Source of the DNA: Clitopilus passeckerianus | Lineage: Eukaryota; Basidiomycota; Agaricomycetes; Agaricales; Entolomataceae | NCBI GenBank assembly: GCA_944990035.1 | Contig: CALYLX010000128.1 | Location: forward strand, 1,426,001-1,490,000 | Direction of reading: 5' to 3' | Length of the DNA: 64,000 nt | Shown: positions 37,258 to 49,510 of the stretch, in pieces | How the letters are laid out: every line of letters begins with the position of its first letter | Numbering within the stretch: position 1 is the first letter of the stretch | Made by a program: the position numbers and the translations under genes | Notes under the pieces: model-generated | What the model saw: the letters and a program-made list of their open reading frames with translations, nothing else | What the model was told of the DNA's origin: nothing | Database searches by the model: none

Positions 37258-40200
37258 CTAGTATAAGAATGGAACTTCTGCGATCTCGCCAGCAGCTAAC
37301 AGATCCTCGTCAACCATGTCTTCAATATTATGCTCTTCCTCATGCTCTCCCTCCTCATCTCCATCTTCCTCATCATCCTGACCAAACACAGGCTCATCCT
37401 CGTTGTCAAAGTCGAAATGCCGATCATCCAATGTCCCCGGCATGCTTGTCATACTCCTCCGCCTCTCCCGCCTTCCCTTCCTACCTCTCTCAGCCTCATC
37501 CCCACTATCGCCCTCCTCGTCACTATCATCATCACCCGACGGTGACGAAGAAGAATACGATCCCGGGCTGGCACTTCTCCTGCCACTGCCCAGTGCCGAT
37601 GGCGAGGCAAATCCGAGGGTAGAGCTCAGCCTCTCGAACGAGCTCATCTGTCTCAAAGCCTCGCTCCTTTCCCCTGCATCCCCGTACCCTTTCCATCCCT
37701 TCCATCCCTCGATCTGCTCCTTTCGTCCTCCTCTCCGATCGGTGGTGAACTCGCCCTCGTACCCCGCGCACTTAGGCCAAAGTTCTTCAGCCTAGAAAGT
37801 GTACTGCCATCGGACCTGGCACTCAAAGCTGGTGAAGGAGGGGACAGATCTGGGAGGGGGAAGTCCTGCATGGGTTGTTTCCAGAAATTAAGATCGGTGT
37901 ACTCGGGTGCCCATTTACGGTGGATCGGAGGGAACATTTGGTCGACTAGGTCTGTCATGTGGATGTATCTTTACATAGGAAGATTTTCAGTGTATAGTTT
38001 CTAGTAGACGGAAACCGAACTTACGAAGACCGATACCCAGCCAACTCCAACAGCTCCATCTTGACCTCACCCGTCGAGTCGATGGTAAATATCCTCGCAC
38101 TGGGAATATCCACACTTCGATAACTCAATGCATCTGTGATCCTGTTCCCGAACCCAGCATAGAAGGGATTCCTCGAAGCCTCTCCAAACAACCTTTGTAT
38201 ATCCCTCAAACAAGCCATCTTGAACACCTCCGGCTTGCGCATGATGACCTCCCTACACCAGGATCAATATCTGTCCGTATACAATGGGATCCAACGTACC
38301 GATGTAGACTAGCCATTAACCGGTCCGGACTCATAATTACCGGTCCCTCAGGGAGCTGATAGTCGTTCTGCTTGATCCCCTTCAAATAATCCCTCGTCGC
38401 GTCTGCTTGCCCAATAGCGCGCGAGGTGAGGTACATGATCTTGTACCCGTTCCTCGCAATATCAGTGTATAGCTTTGCCACGCCGACGTGGGTCCAGTCT
38501 CGTCCAATCATCGCGAAGACGTGTCCTAGGCCATCAGATCTTGAGTTGAATGAACATTAGCAACATCAACCTTTCATGGAGAGGGTAAGGAACTTACTTG
38601 GTGATAGTCCCGTCAATGTCACTCACTACCACCTTGTCTGTTGAATCCCACACGAATATCCTCGCAGTCGCAGCAATGACCCCACTAGCACTTAACGAAA
38701 ACGTCATCGTGTTCGCTCCTGGTTTCAAATTGAGTGCTTTCAGCTGGTCACTCGTCAGCCTGAGTGTCTTTGCGAACTTCTTCTGGTGTGCTGATTCTGG
38801 GCCGCCAGGGGTAATGGGGGTGGTAGGTGCAGCATCGGCGGGTCGTTGAACGGGCGTAGACGGATATGCAGGTGCAGATTCAGCAGGTGGAATCTCCTTC
38901 AGCACAGGATGCCTCTTCTCCGACTCGCCTGGTCCTTCAGCATCCACTAGCGGCATACTCGACGCCTTCATCAACTCCGGCCTCCCAGCCTCCAAATCCC
39001 TTTCCTTCGTACTGGTCTTCCGGCTCCTAAACCACTGTACCCAACTCGTCCTGCCATTCGCAGCCGCCGCCGCCTGGGAAGCAGCAGCAGCACCTCGCCT
39101 CATCTCCTCCGGCGGCTCGCTCTTCGACCTGTTGTGCCCAAACCTATCCTTCGGATGTTCATCTGGAGGGTTCGACAGCACCGTCTCATCTACCTCCTCC
39201 TTCTCGCCACCTTCAGGCAAAGGGGAAGTAGCCCTCGTACTCGAGCCCTGCTCTCTCTCCTGCACCGCTGAGTTCCGCCATATAGGTAAAGAAGCAAGCA
39301 GGGGAGACCCAGCGTCCCGGGTGATGTACTGCTCGCCTCTCCACCGTACGACGAGGCAGGGATCAGCGACGAAGTGGGGAGAGGAGAGGAAGTCCCGGTA
39401 ACAGATCCGTCCTTGGCTGAATATGCGGGATGCCTCGACTTCCTCAAGGAGGTGGAATTTGCGACTCCGGGTGAGGGTGTGGACGTCGATGGTGGATGAT
39501 TGCTCTTCTTGACCTTTCTTGCCTTGGCCAGAAAGGACAGATTCTACCGAAGTGTCGAGCGAAGAATCGGGTACCAGACTGAGCTCGAACGAAAACTTGC
39601 GCGACTCAAGTTCCAGGATGAACGTGCACGGATTGATTTTCGATACTCCCAGTTTACCATCTTTCCCGAAAGTGAATTGGTCTTCGGGGTGGAAAGTTGC
39701 ATCCTCCATCGGTGATTCCGAGTATTGCCCTTGTTCATGCGGGTGAAGGTAATACCCTTCCTCGCCAGGCAGCTCCATTCCCTTCCTATCCCTCGCTGGA
39801 CTCCCATCTAATTCAGGTGGGACACTCTTACTCCTGTGATGCTGATCCATCCTGGCTACCAGCTCCGCATCGATACTATGCGCATGGTGGTGGTGTGGTC
39901 TGGGTGCCTGTATCCCTCCTCCACTGACGATGTCCATATTCATTCGTTCGAGGTTGACGCTGGCCCGATGAATGGTCTTGCTCTTGCCCTTTCCCCATGG
40001 ACCACCAAATGTGGTTTGCACAGGTGAAGGCTGAGGGAAGCCGCCCCATTCCCATGAGTACTCCTGCACAGGTGACAGGCCTGCGGCTGCGGCGACCACT
40101 GCTGCAGATGGGGGTAGTTTGGACGAAGATGAGGGTGGGGAGTGATCGGGTGGGGGTTCTGAAGTTGCGCGGAAGATAGGGTGAGAGGTGTGGGTTTGAA

Positions 40201-41235
40201 CGTGGTGATATGTTGGGGATCCTTCGGGCTGCCCATCCTCGTCCTCGTGCGAGCGGATGGTCCGGTCGGAGCTATCCCGATTATGGGAGTGGTAGCCCTC
40301 CATGTCGAGAGCAACGTCTAGCATTCAACTTAGAGGACATTCTTGTAGGGTAGAACGATAGAGACGCACCATGATGATACTCGACCTCCGGGACGTGGAG
40401 TTCCTTCTTCACAGCTCTCAAAGCTTCGTCAACATGCGTATCCTGCTGCTGCATCTCGCTAGTGTAATCATCGCCAGGTTGATGGTCCTGAGGCTTTGGT
40501 GTTGGAGGTGGTGATGGTAATGGATAACTAGGAAGGTTAGGGTGCCGTATTGTAGCTTGTGAGCCCGACCTTGGGATAAAACTAGGTCGATGGAAAGTCT
40601 GCTTAGGTGTAGTATTCGGCGGCGCAGCAGCATCTGCGTCTGGTTCTTCCTCAGGTGGAGAAGGGAGAGCATTCAGATCGAGAAAGTCAGGTTCTTCTTC
40701 TTTGTTCTCTGCATGATGAAGAGCTAGTTCTGCCTCTTCTTGTCCGCGTTCACGTTCTTCCGGATCTTGGCTACCTGGTGGTGCCGCATGCTCGTGCTGA
40801 TCATAGTCGGCTGCCGGTGGTGCAGCGTGCGCATCGTCTGCAGGTTGAATGATTGGACTGGTGATGAGGCTGTCTGGTATATCGTCGTCTGTTTCGAATA
40901 CGAAGAATGCTTCGCCAGCTTCTCCAATCTTCATGAGATATGGAACAGCGTGTCCATTGACGGAGACGGTGACCTACACCAAGTCACGAACTGTGGTTCA
41001 AGAATGATCTTGTGTACAATCGCACCTGCTTCTCTCCAGGCCTGAGGACCTGCCACTTTCCAAATCGAACATGAAAGGGAGAACAGGCGAGTTCAGTGTC
41101 GCCATTGTCGGTGGGCCGTTGTATGACGATGACGTCGATTGCGCCTGTTAGCGTTGAAGGGTTAATTGGCGGTAGTTCCTTGTAATACTGGTACGGCGCG
41201 CTTATAGCATTGACGGCGCCGCGAAGATAGTTCAT
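37258..41235 (-). CDS. PAH1: Lipin-type phosphatidate phosphatase (Pah1/Smp2/Ned1), frame broken near the 3' end
   Basis: Converts phosphatidic acid to diacylglycerol, steering lipid flow between storage fat and membranes. ATG 41235 gives [20 protein letters not shown], the amphipathic N-terminal helix and start of the N-lip domain ([19 protein letters not shown]). A long disordered middle follows, rich in acidic, Pro and Ser residues, with a basic segment. The C-lip/HAD domain shows [15 protein letters not shown], the DxDxT catalytic motif, near 38620. Next come [47 protein letters not shown] and [15 protein letters not shown]. The acidic C-terminus begins [16 protein letters not shown] and ends EVPFLY at 37258. 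Between GKGTGMQGK and [10 protein letters not shown] one base is missing at the T/C runs 37668-37674. Without it, translation ends early at GARL. ATG at 41268 is an alternative start. Confidence 0.92.
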
Positions 41236-41329
41236 GGACGAAGGAAAGAAAGGATTTTGAAAGCTCAAAGCACGTGTGCAGATTTTAGAAATGAAGGTTC
41301 ATGTGATTCTAATGCTACTAACAGTAAAA

Positions 41330-41881
41330 CTAATGATGCGGTGCGGCTTCGTGGTCGTAAACTGCCCCAATGACGGGCTAATGGGAATCATTAGACAGCA
41401 GGCGGCGGCCGAAAGAGAAAGCATGCGTACCGGAGTATTGCGTTCCCTGTAAAGAAGAATATTCAGAAAGGCAATTCTCAATGATAAGAGAAAATAAAAA
41501 TACCATTTAGTACCACCGGGGAATGAAGGCGCTGCACGTTAGTTGGTCAGGTCAGCTGCGGTCAATTCAGCCTACGAGTTACATACCAATGTATGGGTCT
41601 GGATGAGCACGGTTGGCGAGTTCGGCTTCCGCTTTGGCAAATATTTCAGCTAGAGCTCGGGGGTCGGAGATAGTCCTATGCAATCCAATAAGCCGTTGTA
41701 GGCAATAGCAATTCTTCGCAGATACACACCTGTTTCTTTCAAACTCTGCCCGAATCTGCAAGGCCTGTGCCCTCCACAAATCCCTCCGAATAGTCCAGTC
41801 CAGCGAATTATTCAGATATCTCTTGTACAGTGATTTGACGTAGAGTCTATGGGCAGCAGAGAACGTCGGTGTTGTCGCCAT
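41330..41881 (-). CDS. NADH dehydrogenase (complex I) subunit NDUFB9/B22, LYR-motif protein
   Basis: An accessory subunit of mitochondrial complex I, membrane-arm side, of the LYR family that docks acyl carrier protein. The start MATTPTFSAAHRLYVKSLYK contains the LYR motif in the form RLYVKSLYKRYLN. DWTIRRDLWRAQALQIRAEF and DPRALAEIFAKAEAEL follow. The diagnostic end, HPDPYI then PSFPGGTKWERN, is assembled from small exons. The stop codon is at 41330 (VYDHEAAPHH). Introns are GT-AG, 45-60 bases, and all keep frame; the protein is about 115 residues. It diverges from RRN3 across 204 bases and converges in tandem with the lipin gene on the same strand. Confidence 0.88.
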
Positions 41882-41892
41882 GATTAGCTCCT

Positions 41893-41920
41893 TCGTCGTC
41901 GTCGTCGTCGTCGTCGTCGT
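41893..41920 (+). repeat. TCG/GAC trinucleotide microsatellite upstream of NDUFB9
   Basis: About nine TCG units lie just outside the NDUFB9 start codon on the minus strand, in its 5' leader or core promoter. Not coding for either neighbour. Confidence 0.85.
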
Positions 41921-42050
41921 TGTGCTCGGACTCGTTCAGGATTCTCCCGAAAGCAGGCTTGGTCACATGACTCTGATCAAAATTTGGCAACGGCGGAAGC
42001 GATTTGAAGTGCGGCCTTGACCAAATCGCCTGCAGGGTCATTGAGAGTCA

Positions 42051-42058
42051 TATATAAA
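42051..42058 (+). promoter_or_regulatory. TATA box upstream of RRN3
   Basis: TATATAAA lies 28 bases before the RRN3 start codon. The short distance suggests a very short 5' leader or a start site upstream of this motif. Confidence 0.4.
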
Positions 42059-42085
42059 GACTCGGAGGCGTTGGAACTTTAAAAC

Positions 42086-44881
42086 ATGGATCCTCATTCA
42101 AGGCGCTCGCAGTTCAACCAAAGAGCACCGAAATCAGGTCCTCAAGCTCTCAACGTTCGTTTCGCTTCAGACACCATCAACATCTCGTCCCCATCACCCT
42201 CTTCAAAACGTCCCGCTGCTCAATCCATGGCTCTAATAGCACCCGCACCCAACAAGCGGGCAAAAGGTCAAATAAGAAGACCAATAGCCACAAATTCGAG
42301 GATAGAGCAGCTTCAGGATGACAAGATGAAAAAAGACATGTACCTCGCGTTCATTGTAGACGCACTAGATAAAAAATCAAACGTGCGTCCATCGCTGCAC
42401 ACGACCATTCGTACTAACCTCATATTGCTTGTTAGGGCATGCCTGCACCATTCAATGACCTCCTTGATCAATTCAACCCTCAAAAACAGGCATCTGCTTC
42501 GACAGCCTCTGCTAGCACCACTAACCCCTCACAACTCCGTGTATGGATCTCTGCACTCTCACATGTCGTCTCCCGGCTGGAACGCGTGCATTCGCCACTG
42601 GTAGATGCTTTAGTGAATATGCCATGGACGACTCTAGATCCGGCAACTGTTAGGTCGTACACGGTGTTCATCGGTATGCTCGTTAGTGCCCGTCCAGAGT
42701 ATCTAAGTCTGGTGCTTGCGATGATAGCCAGAGGCTTCACTTATCGTGCGTTCATATTCGTCTCTTGTATGCACAACGCTAACTATTTGGTTCCTAGAAT
42801 CTGGCTTTAAAGCCTCCCATCTCTCAACAGCCGCTCCTTCACCCCCTCTCACTCGCAGACTGATCTACGAACGCTTACATTCCCTCCTCCAACATGTTCT
42901 CACCCTCATCCCTACCCTGCCATCCACCCTCGAGCCTCTTCTCGTATCCAATTTCCCGCACAAGAGACAACACCTGTCAGCGCAGGTGACGTATATCGAA
43001 AATGTCCTTCGAGTGGCTAGCTATTGTCCCGAGCTATCACATGCGATACTAGGCACAGTCATAGATCGAGCTATCCAAATAGATGTTCGTCCCCCTCCTT
43101 TTGATTTACTTACAAAGCATTGATCGTACTGCCAGGTCGAGATTCAAGTAGAAATCGAGGAATTAGAAACAGCAGACGACGCAGTACTCCAAGATGACCC
43201 CGAAGTCTTTGATCTAGACCCCTTTGACACGCTCATCGGGCAAGAAAGCTCAGATCAAGAAGACGGAGAAGACGACGACGACGATATAGACGACAACATG
43301 TCTGATCTATCTTCCGATGGCGGATTTGACTCTTCTGATTCCGATTCGGCGGGGAAAGAGTTAAGGACGAACTCGAAATACATCCAAGAGATGGTGCGCA
43401 AGCTTGATGCCATATTGGAGTTGGTGTTTGAGTATTTCACGAGGACTCGGGAGGGGGTCGAGAATTCTACACCTCCAGCTCAGGAGGGGCCGAATAACTT
43501 GAGTCTGAGCGCCCCTTTGCCTGAACTACCCCCGTTGGATTCACCAAGTCTGTTGACCCCGACGGTCATGACACCCTTCTATCCCTTCGCTACTCCCACC
43601 ATCACCCCAATTATCCCCAAAGCGCCCACCCCCACGACACAAGACACGCCTCTCTCAACAACAGACAAGAAATCCTCCAAACGCAAACGCGCACTCCTCC
43701 TCTCCCAATTCCACACCCTCCTATCCATATTTGACCGAACCATCCTCCGAACGTTCAAATCCCGATACACCCAGTTCTTGCTATTCTGGTACACCTCCTT
43801 CGACCGTGAATTCTCGGACATATTCCAAGGCATGCTCGTTGAACGTGCCTACTGGAATCGAGCGAAGATGCGACCATGGGCGGGGGCGGGCTGAAGACGA
43901 TCACGCCTACGGTTACGCGCGCCGCTGCTGCGAGCTATATCGGGAGTTATGTGTCGAGGGCAGAGTCTGTGAATGGGGAAGAGGCGAGGGCGATCGTGGG
44001 TGTGCTTTGTGCGTTCCTCGGGGGACACCTAGATGAGATTGAGGATGAGTTGAGGGAGTCTAGTGAGCTAGGGGCTGAAGGTGTGCTCGTTGGGTCGACA
44101 GCGCAGAATACAGTGTGGTATGCCGTTGTGCAGGCTGTGTTTTTGATATTTTGTTTCCGATGGAGAGATTTGTTGGTTAATGCGAATGGGGAGGGGATGG
44201 ATGGGGAGGATGTGGATGTTGAGGCGCTGGTTGGTGTTGGGAAGAAGGCTGGTGGGGGAAGATGGTTGCCTGGGTTGAGTGTCATGCAGAGGGTTGTGCA
44301 GAGTGTTTTGAACCCTCTCAAGGTATGATCACCTCTGCTCTAACCTGGACTTCGATTAACCTTGTTTCCCAGGTCTGTTCGCCCAACGTCGTGATGCAGT
44401 TCGCAAAGTGGCACATACGACGAATTTCCTGTACTGCTATACCATCCTAGAAGCGAACAAACGGTCGGACTATTCCTCGGATCCTAATAGCTCTTCTTCG
44501 TCAATCCATCCTGCTGTCCTGGAAAGCGCAGTCAACCCGGAGCTGAGCACGTTCTTCCCATTCGATCCGTATAGACTTCCGAAGTCGGGGAGTTATATCC
44601 AGGGCATCTACAGGGAGTGGGGGAGTGTTGCTATTGATGAAGATGACGATGAGGATGATTCCGATGAGGATTCGGACGAGGAAGAGAGGGATGATCTGAA
44701 GGCTGATCTTGGAGGGTACTTAAGCGGGCCGAGGTCTTCGTCGCCCGTGATGATAATGGGAGGAAGAGGTGCCGAAGAGGACGACGACGAAGACGAAGAC
44801 GAGGAGCTGGGACAGAGTCTGGATAAGATGAATATAAGCCCTATGCATCCTGCGTTGAAGGCGAGGATGGCTGGTATTTGA
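42086..44881 (+). CDS. RRN3: RNA polymerase I initiation factor Rrn3 (TIF-IA), two frame breaks
   Basis: Rrn3 binds Pol I and makes it competent to start rRNA synthesis in the nucleolus; its phosphorylation links growth to ribosome output. The start MDPHSRRSQFNQRAPKSG leads to IEQLQDDKMKKDMYLAFIVD. HEAT-like helices follow, including VRSYTVFIGMLVSARPEY, RRLIYERLHSLLQHVL and QVTYIENVLRVASYCPELS. An acidic insert is then followed by KYIQEMVRKLDAILELVFEY, LSIFDRTILRTFKSRYTQFL and FWYTSFDREFSDIFQGMLVE. Hallmarks near the end are AAAASYIGSYVSRAESV, LNPLK, CSPNVVMQFAK and FLYCYTILEANKR. The C-terminus is acidic. Frame is lost twice by one missing base: between 43865 and 43886, and at the AAA run 44405-44407. 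Each restores known family sequence when one base is allowed for. Everything else reads well, so I call it functional. Confidence 0.9.
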
Positions 44882-45272
44882 TTTCCTTCTCTTTGCATCC
44901 CCTCCCTTCATCGCTGTCTTGGGCTTACTGCATTGTACATACCTACCACATAGTTATCAGCACTTTTGCTTTTGGTCCCCTCACTCATTCTTGTTGTTCG
45001 ATTTGCACTTCTTCATTTGTATATCACCCACAAGCTTCATCTCATTTAGACTACTGAATTTGTACATTGTCCCCTTTTCTAGACATCATCCTACCAACCT
45101 ATTGACACTCTATTTGACTTTAATCTACCTTGCATACTACATCGTTGATCCTCCAAAGATGGAATAAGCTTCCATTTAATCGGATAAACGATCAGAACTG
45201 GCTCGATTAAATACCAGCACCAGGTGATGAGATGCACGACCCAATAACGTTGAACCTTCATCACCTTCCTCC
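44882..45272. other. Spacer between RRN3 and nucleoside hydrolase
   Basis: About 390 bases, pyrimidine-rich on the plus strand; contains the RRN3 3' UTR and the next promoter. No gene seen. Confidence 0.5.
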
Positions 45273-46580
45273 ATGAGTGTACGACCAGTTTGGCTTGACT
45301 GCGACCCTGTGAGTTACGGCCTTGACCTGGCGGTGACCGACTGACTTGCGATCATCTTCCTTGAACCAGGGCCACGACGATGCCACGGCCATCTTGCTAG
45401 CTCTGCACTGCTCAAACATCCGATTACTGGGAATCTCTACGGTGCTTTCGTCTCGATAATTTATTCGAGTGCTGTGCTCAACTAGGGACTGCTCTGTTAT
45501 AAGGTCCACGGAAACGCACCTCCCAAATGCACTGAAATCAACGCAGCGAGATGTCTCTACGCCTTCGGCGGTCCTTCCACTGACGTCCGCATCTACCCAG
45601 GTGTCGAAAAGCCTCTTATCGTCCCAGCCAGACATGATCCAGAGATTCACGGCCCTGATGGTCTCGGAGGCGTAGAAGGGTTTCCTCCAACCGACAGCCC
45701 CGATCTCTTGCCTTTATATGCTACGGACGCTGAAGGGAATAAGATCTCTGCATTGGAAGGCTTAGCTTCTACAGTGAGAAAGACTTGGAAGAACGGGAAA
45801 GGTGAAAAGGTGGTGGTCGTGTCCACAGGTCCGATGACGAACATCGCTCTCTTCGTTGCGGCGCATGCGGAGTTGTTGGAGGGAGTAGAGGAATTTGTCT
45901 TTATGGGTGGAGGTGTTGGACTGGGTAATCGTTCGTCGGTTGCAGAGTATAATATCATGGTCGATCGTGAGCATCCTTTCCTTTCCTACAAGACGACCCT
46001 GCTCAGTTGTGAATGCAGCACACGCTTCTCAAATCGTCATTGATGCCCCAGTCAAGAAGACCATGATCCCGCTGAACGTTACCCATACAGCGATCTTCAC
46101 TAAAGCCGTGCATACTCAGCTGCTTTCTCCAGGAGCTTCTGCAGGCGATTCTTTACCTCCACCAGCGACGAACCTGAGGCACACCTTGTCAACGCTAATG
46201 ACCTACTTCGCCGATGCCTACAAAGCGACCTTTGCATTCAATGATGGACCTCCTCTCCACGATGCTTTGACCATCGGTTACATCTCTAACCCTTCGTTGT
46301 TCAAGACTACTCGAAAACGCGTTGACATTGAGTTGACTGGAACTCATACTGTCGGTGAAACTGTGGTCGATATCTGGGATTATCAGCGATGCGACGAGAG
46401 TACATGGGGTCCTGGGAGCAAGAACTGCCTGGTTGCAGAGAAGCTCGATGTATGTTCTTCAGCTTGTCAAACGCCAGACCCGATGGTTAACCATGTTTTC
46501 CTCAGGTTGACGGATTCTTTGATCTACTACTCACCTGCATCTCCCTCTCCGACAAAGTGTCACCTCTCAATCCCAACTAA
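45273..46580 (+). CDS. Inosine-uridine preferring nucleoside hydrolase
   Basis: Splits the N-glycosidic bond of ribonucleosides to give base and ribose for purine or pyrimidine salvage; it requires calcium. The first exon MSVRPVWLDCDP joins the second to form the calcium-binding DCDPGHDDA motif across an intron at about 45309-45369. LLGISTVHGNAPPKCT and ARCLYAFGG follow, then the core GEKVVVVSTGPMTNIALFV, EEFVFMGGGVGLGN, AEYNIMVDPHASQIVIDAPV and VTHTAIFT. The distal active-site histidine/aspartate segment is FNDGPPLHDALTIGYI. The stop is at 46580, after an exon reading VDGFFDLLL. Six exons, all GT-AG and in frame. The protein is about 380 residues and looks complete. It converges with a tandem pair of S28 peptidases. 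Confidence 0.92.
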
Positions 46581-46674
46581 ACATAGGATATGCACCTCAA
46601 CACAATCTCTTTTATATTCCCCACAATACATATTCACAATGTCCAAACGGAATCCCGATGCAACGCCAAATAAT

Positions 46675-48872
46675 CTACAACTCTCCGGCACCCCTATCGA
46701 AAGCGCTGACTCGCTTGGGGGAGACGTTAGAATCCGAAGACGGTTCAGTCTTCTTAGCGGACGAGTAGTTCTGTGGGCGAACGGTCTCTCCATAAGTAGA
46801 CTTGGAAGGCTTCCATTGTGCAAGCCAGGTCTTGAAGTAGCCGAGAGCCTTTGTCTGGACAGCACGGACGGTGGCGTCGATTTGGCCAGAGGCAGTTCCG
46901 AGATCTGAGCAGTGGAAACCGTCACTGATTCCGATTGGCATCTCGTCAGTGCTCGGAACGGTGTGAGCGTCCGCTGAGACGGTGGCATCCTTCCAGGGGT
47001 CGCCTTCATACGTTCGTGAGTCGAATGAACGAGAAGGAACGTTCTATGTTACTTACGGTGGCCGTTAGCAAAGAAGATCCTATTCAGCTTGAGATCCCAG
47101 CCCTGGAACTTCTTGTTCGTAGCAGCGATCCAGGCATTAGCCTGGGCCTCGGTGGGAGGGGTGGGGAACTTCTTGGGGAAGAAGTATTGGCATTGGCGCT
47201 TGAGAAGAGGTCAATTAGTCCATAGCATTTGCCTTCGGAGTGAAAAGAGCTCACGAGATCATAAGGGGGCTGGACGAGGCGGGTGACGATAGAGGGGTGT
47301 CCTGCTGGTGCGCCTCTTGGTAATAGCCGACTTCGTTACAGACGATCCAGTTCCAGGACCTGTAAGCGTTGTCGAGAGCAGTGCTGGTAAAGAATTCTGC
47401 GGTGGGATCGTATGTACCAAGGCAAGTCTCTACATCGGCATCCCCGCAAACTGTGGCGTACAATCAGTATTGGCCCGGGCAAAAGGCCTGTTCAGTACTT
47501 ACGAATCGAGTAGTAGGTATTCTTGAAGTAGCTGCCCCATGCAGTGAGTGCATGATCGAGACCCCAACCTTTGGCGGGAGCGCTCTTGCCGTCTTTGACT
47601 TCCAATGCGTCACAGAACTTGTAGAATCGGCCGCCAGCGCCAGTGGTGGGTTGGAGAGATTGCCAGTCCCAGAGGTTATTCCTAACTGTGGGCAAGCTGA
47701 GTACTGGAATGAGACAGGAAGTTTGGAATAGGACTTACGTGCACCAGCGACATCATCGAGATGGCTAAGCTTGCTCATGCCAAACAAGTCCTTAATGTAG
47801 TTGATGGCAGTCTGGTTCTTGCCACTGAAAGTCTTGTCGACGTATGTGATGACGGCTTGGACATCAGCAGAGCAGTTGGCGGGCATGTTGGTCCTGATGG
47901 GCTCGAAGTATTCCCAGAAGTCACTGTTCAAATATAGGACATAAGTTCGAAGTTGTAAGGAAGAACGGGCAGATAAAACTCACACAATAGCCTCAACGAC
48001 AGCGGACGACGCATAGCCAGCCCAGAAGACACCAGGTTTGCTAGGAAAGTAGTAAGCTACAGCGCAGACATCGGTTGGCAGCTAACTTACTTGACCATAG
48101 TCCAGGCGGTAAGAGCACCAGAGTAACTACCTCCCATGAGGACCCAAGGGGCCTTGCCTGGAGCCAACTGATCACCACCAGGCATGGGCAGGTGAACAGT
48201 GTTAGCGAAGTAGACGAGATCATCTACAGCCTGCTGCAAGGTGTGAACCTTGAGAGATTCGTCACTGAGGTCCGGGTATGGGTTGGATTCACCGTAAAAA
48301 CGGTGCTCAATAACAATAGTGGTACCATTTTGCTGGTTAGCTAGAATAACACAAGGTCAATGTAAAGGAAATCTACGTCTGTCTCTGGGACTTACCAAGT
48401 TGACCATTGATTGTCCTGTTGGTGAGATAGGTATAGTACCCTGGACCGGTATTAGTACGGATATACAGCGGTAAGCGACTGGGACCAACCATCTGCGTTT
48501 CCTTCTCCAGGAGTGGAGATGATGACGGGTCCACCTGGTACAAAGTATAATTAGTTCCAAGCCAAGATAAAGAACAAGCGAGATTATACCTGGCTCGTAG
48601 TACTCGTACGTGTGCCAGAATCGCTGCTTGAAGGTACCAAGCGACGGATTGTTGTGGTCGATCAGCTGGTCGAAATAGTACGTGGTGTTGTAGGGAGGTA
48701 GTTCTGTCCCATTCCTGCTCACGACAGGTGCTGATGGGTCGACGAGAGAGACTCGAGGGAGGGAAGCCATAGGTTTGACATTCGCGTGAGGTCGGCCATC
48801 TTGGAGACGAGCACTACTCAACCCTGCCAGAAGGACGAGGGGAGTGAAAAGCCTTGCGAATGAGCCCAACAT
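46675..48872 (-). CDS. Secreted S28 serine carboxypeptidase, copy A
   Basis: Family S28 enzymes (lysosomal Pro-X carboxypeptidase and DPP2 relatives; fungal acidic prolyl peptidases) cleave next to proline at acid pH. The start MLGSFARLFTPLVLLAGLSS is a signal peptide. Conserved blocks follow: YYFDQLIDHNNPSLGTFKQR, PGEGNADG, IVIEHRFYGESNPYPDLS, then MGGSYSGALTAWTM with the nucleophile serine in GGSYSG. Further on are FWAGYASSAVVEA, CLGTYD and the charge-relay segments NRIFFANGHRDPWKDATVS (Asp) and GFHCSDLG (His). The C-terminus ends AFDRGAGEL at 46675. About nine exons keep frame. A TATA-like element (minus strand TATAAATG) lies at 48931-48940, about 60 bases before the start. It shares long identical blocks with copy B. 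Confidence 0.91.
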
Positions 48873-49510
48873 TGCTCAGAATGAGAGCCAGGCGGGGGAT
48901 AATAACAATCCTTCCATTGAGAGAGGGAAGCATTTATATTGCTACAGCTTTGCTATTTTGGTTGTCGAGCAACGCGGTTATGAAAACCATGTGGGCGGGC
49001 ATCACGCAGTGGAGAACGTCAGGCTTCAGGATCAGAGAGAGCAAACCCGAATATCATCGGCACTGATCTACAGAGGACCCAATTACTGAGGTTCATTCTA
49101 AGACGCATGGTAACTCTTCGAGAAGGACTGTATTGTTGTATTCATCCGGGGACAAACGCGTCTTCCACGTAGAGTCAGCAACAATGTTGGCTTCCTTGAC
49201 CAAGCCCGACAACAACACATGTTTCGTCGTGGAAGCGAAGAAGGGCTTTAATGTAGGTGTCTGATTGAAAGTGGCGGTATAGCATGCACTCTTACGACCC
49301 TGTATTTGTTGACAAGTGATAATGTGGGAGGATGTGGGGAAAGCAGTGCCGTTACCTGATTCATCAACGGGCAGCACGGCGCTTCCACAATCCGACGTGC
49401 ATGTGTACTCATCCGCCTTTCGTCCGCCTATAACTTTTGGCCGTAAATATTTCCGGCCGGATATAAAAGCAATTTATTCGATAAAATACAGTTAAATATA
49501 GTGCAGACGC
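48873..49510. other. Spacer between the tandem S28 genes
   Basis: Holds the promoter of copy A (TATA-like at 48931-48940, minus strand) and the 3' UTR of copy B. A 94-codon open frame at 49093-49377 on the minus strand resembles nothing I know and is not called. Confidence 0.55.

Noticed and set aside
41847..42041. Asp-rich open frame at the TCG repeat upstream of NDUFB9.
   Set aside because: The acidic run is simply the trinucleotide repeat read in frame; it lies outside the well-supported NDUFB9 start.
49093..49377. A 94-codon open frame on the minus strand between the S28 genes.
   Set aside because: No family resemblance, no signal peptide or domain, and it sits in promoter/3' UTR space.
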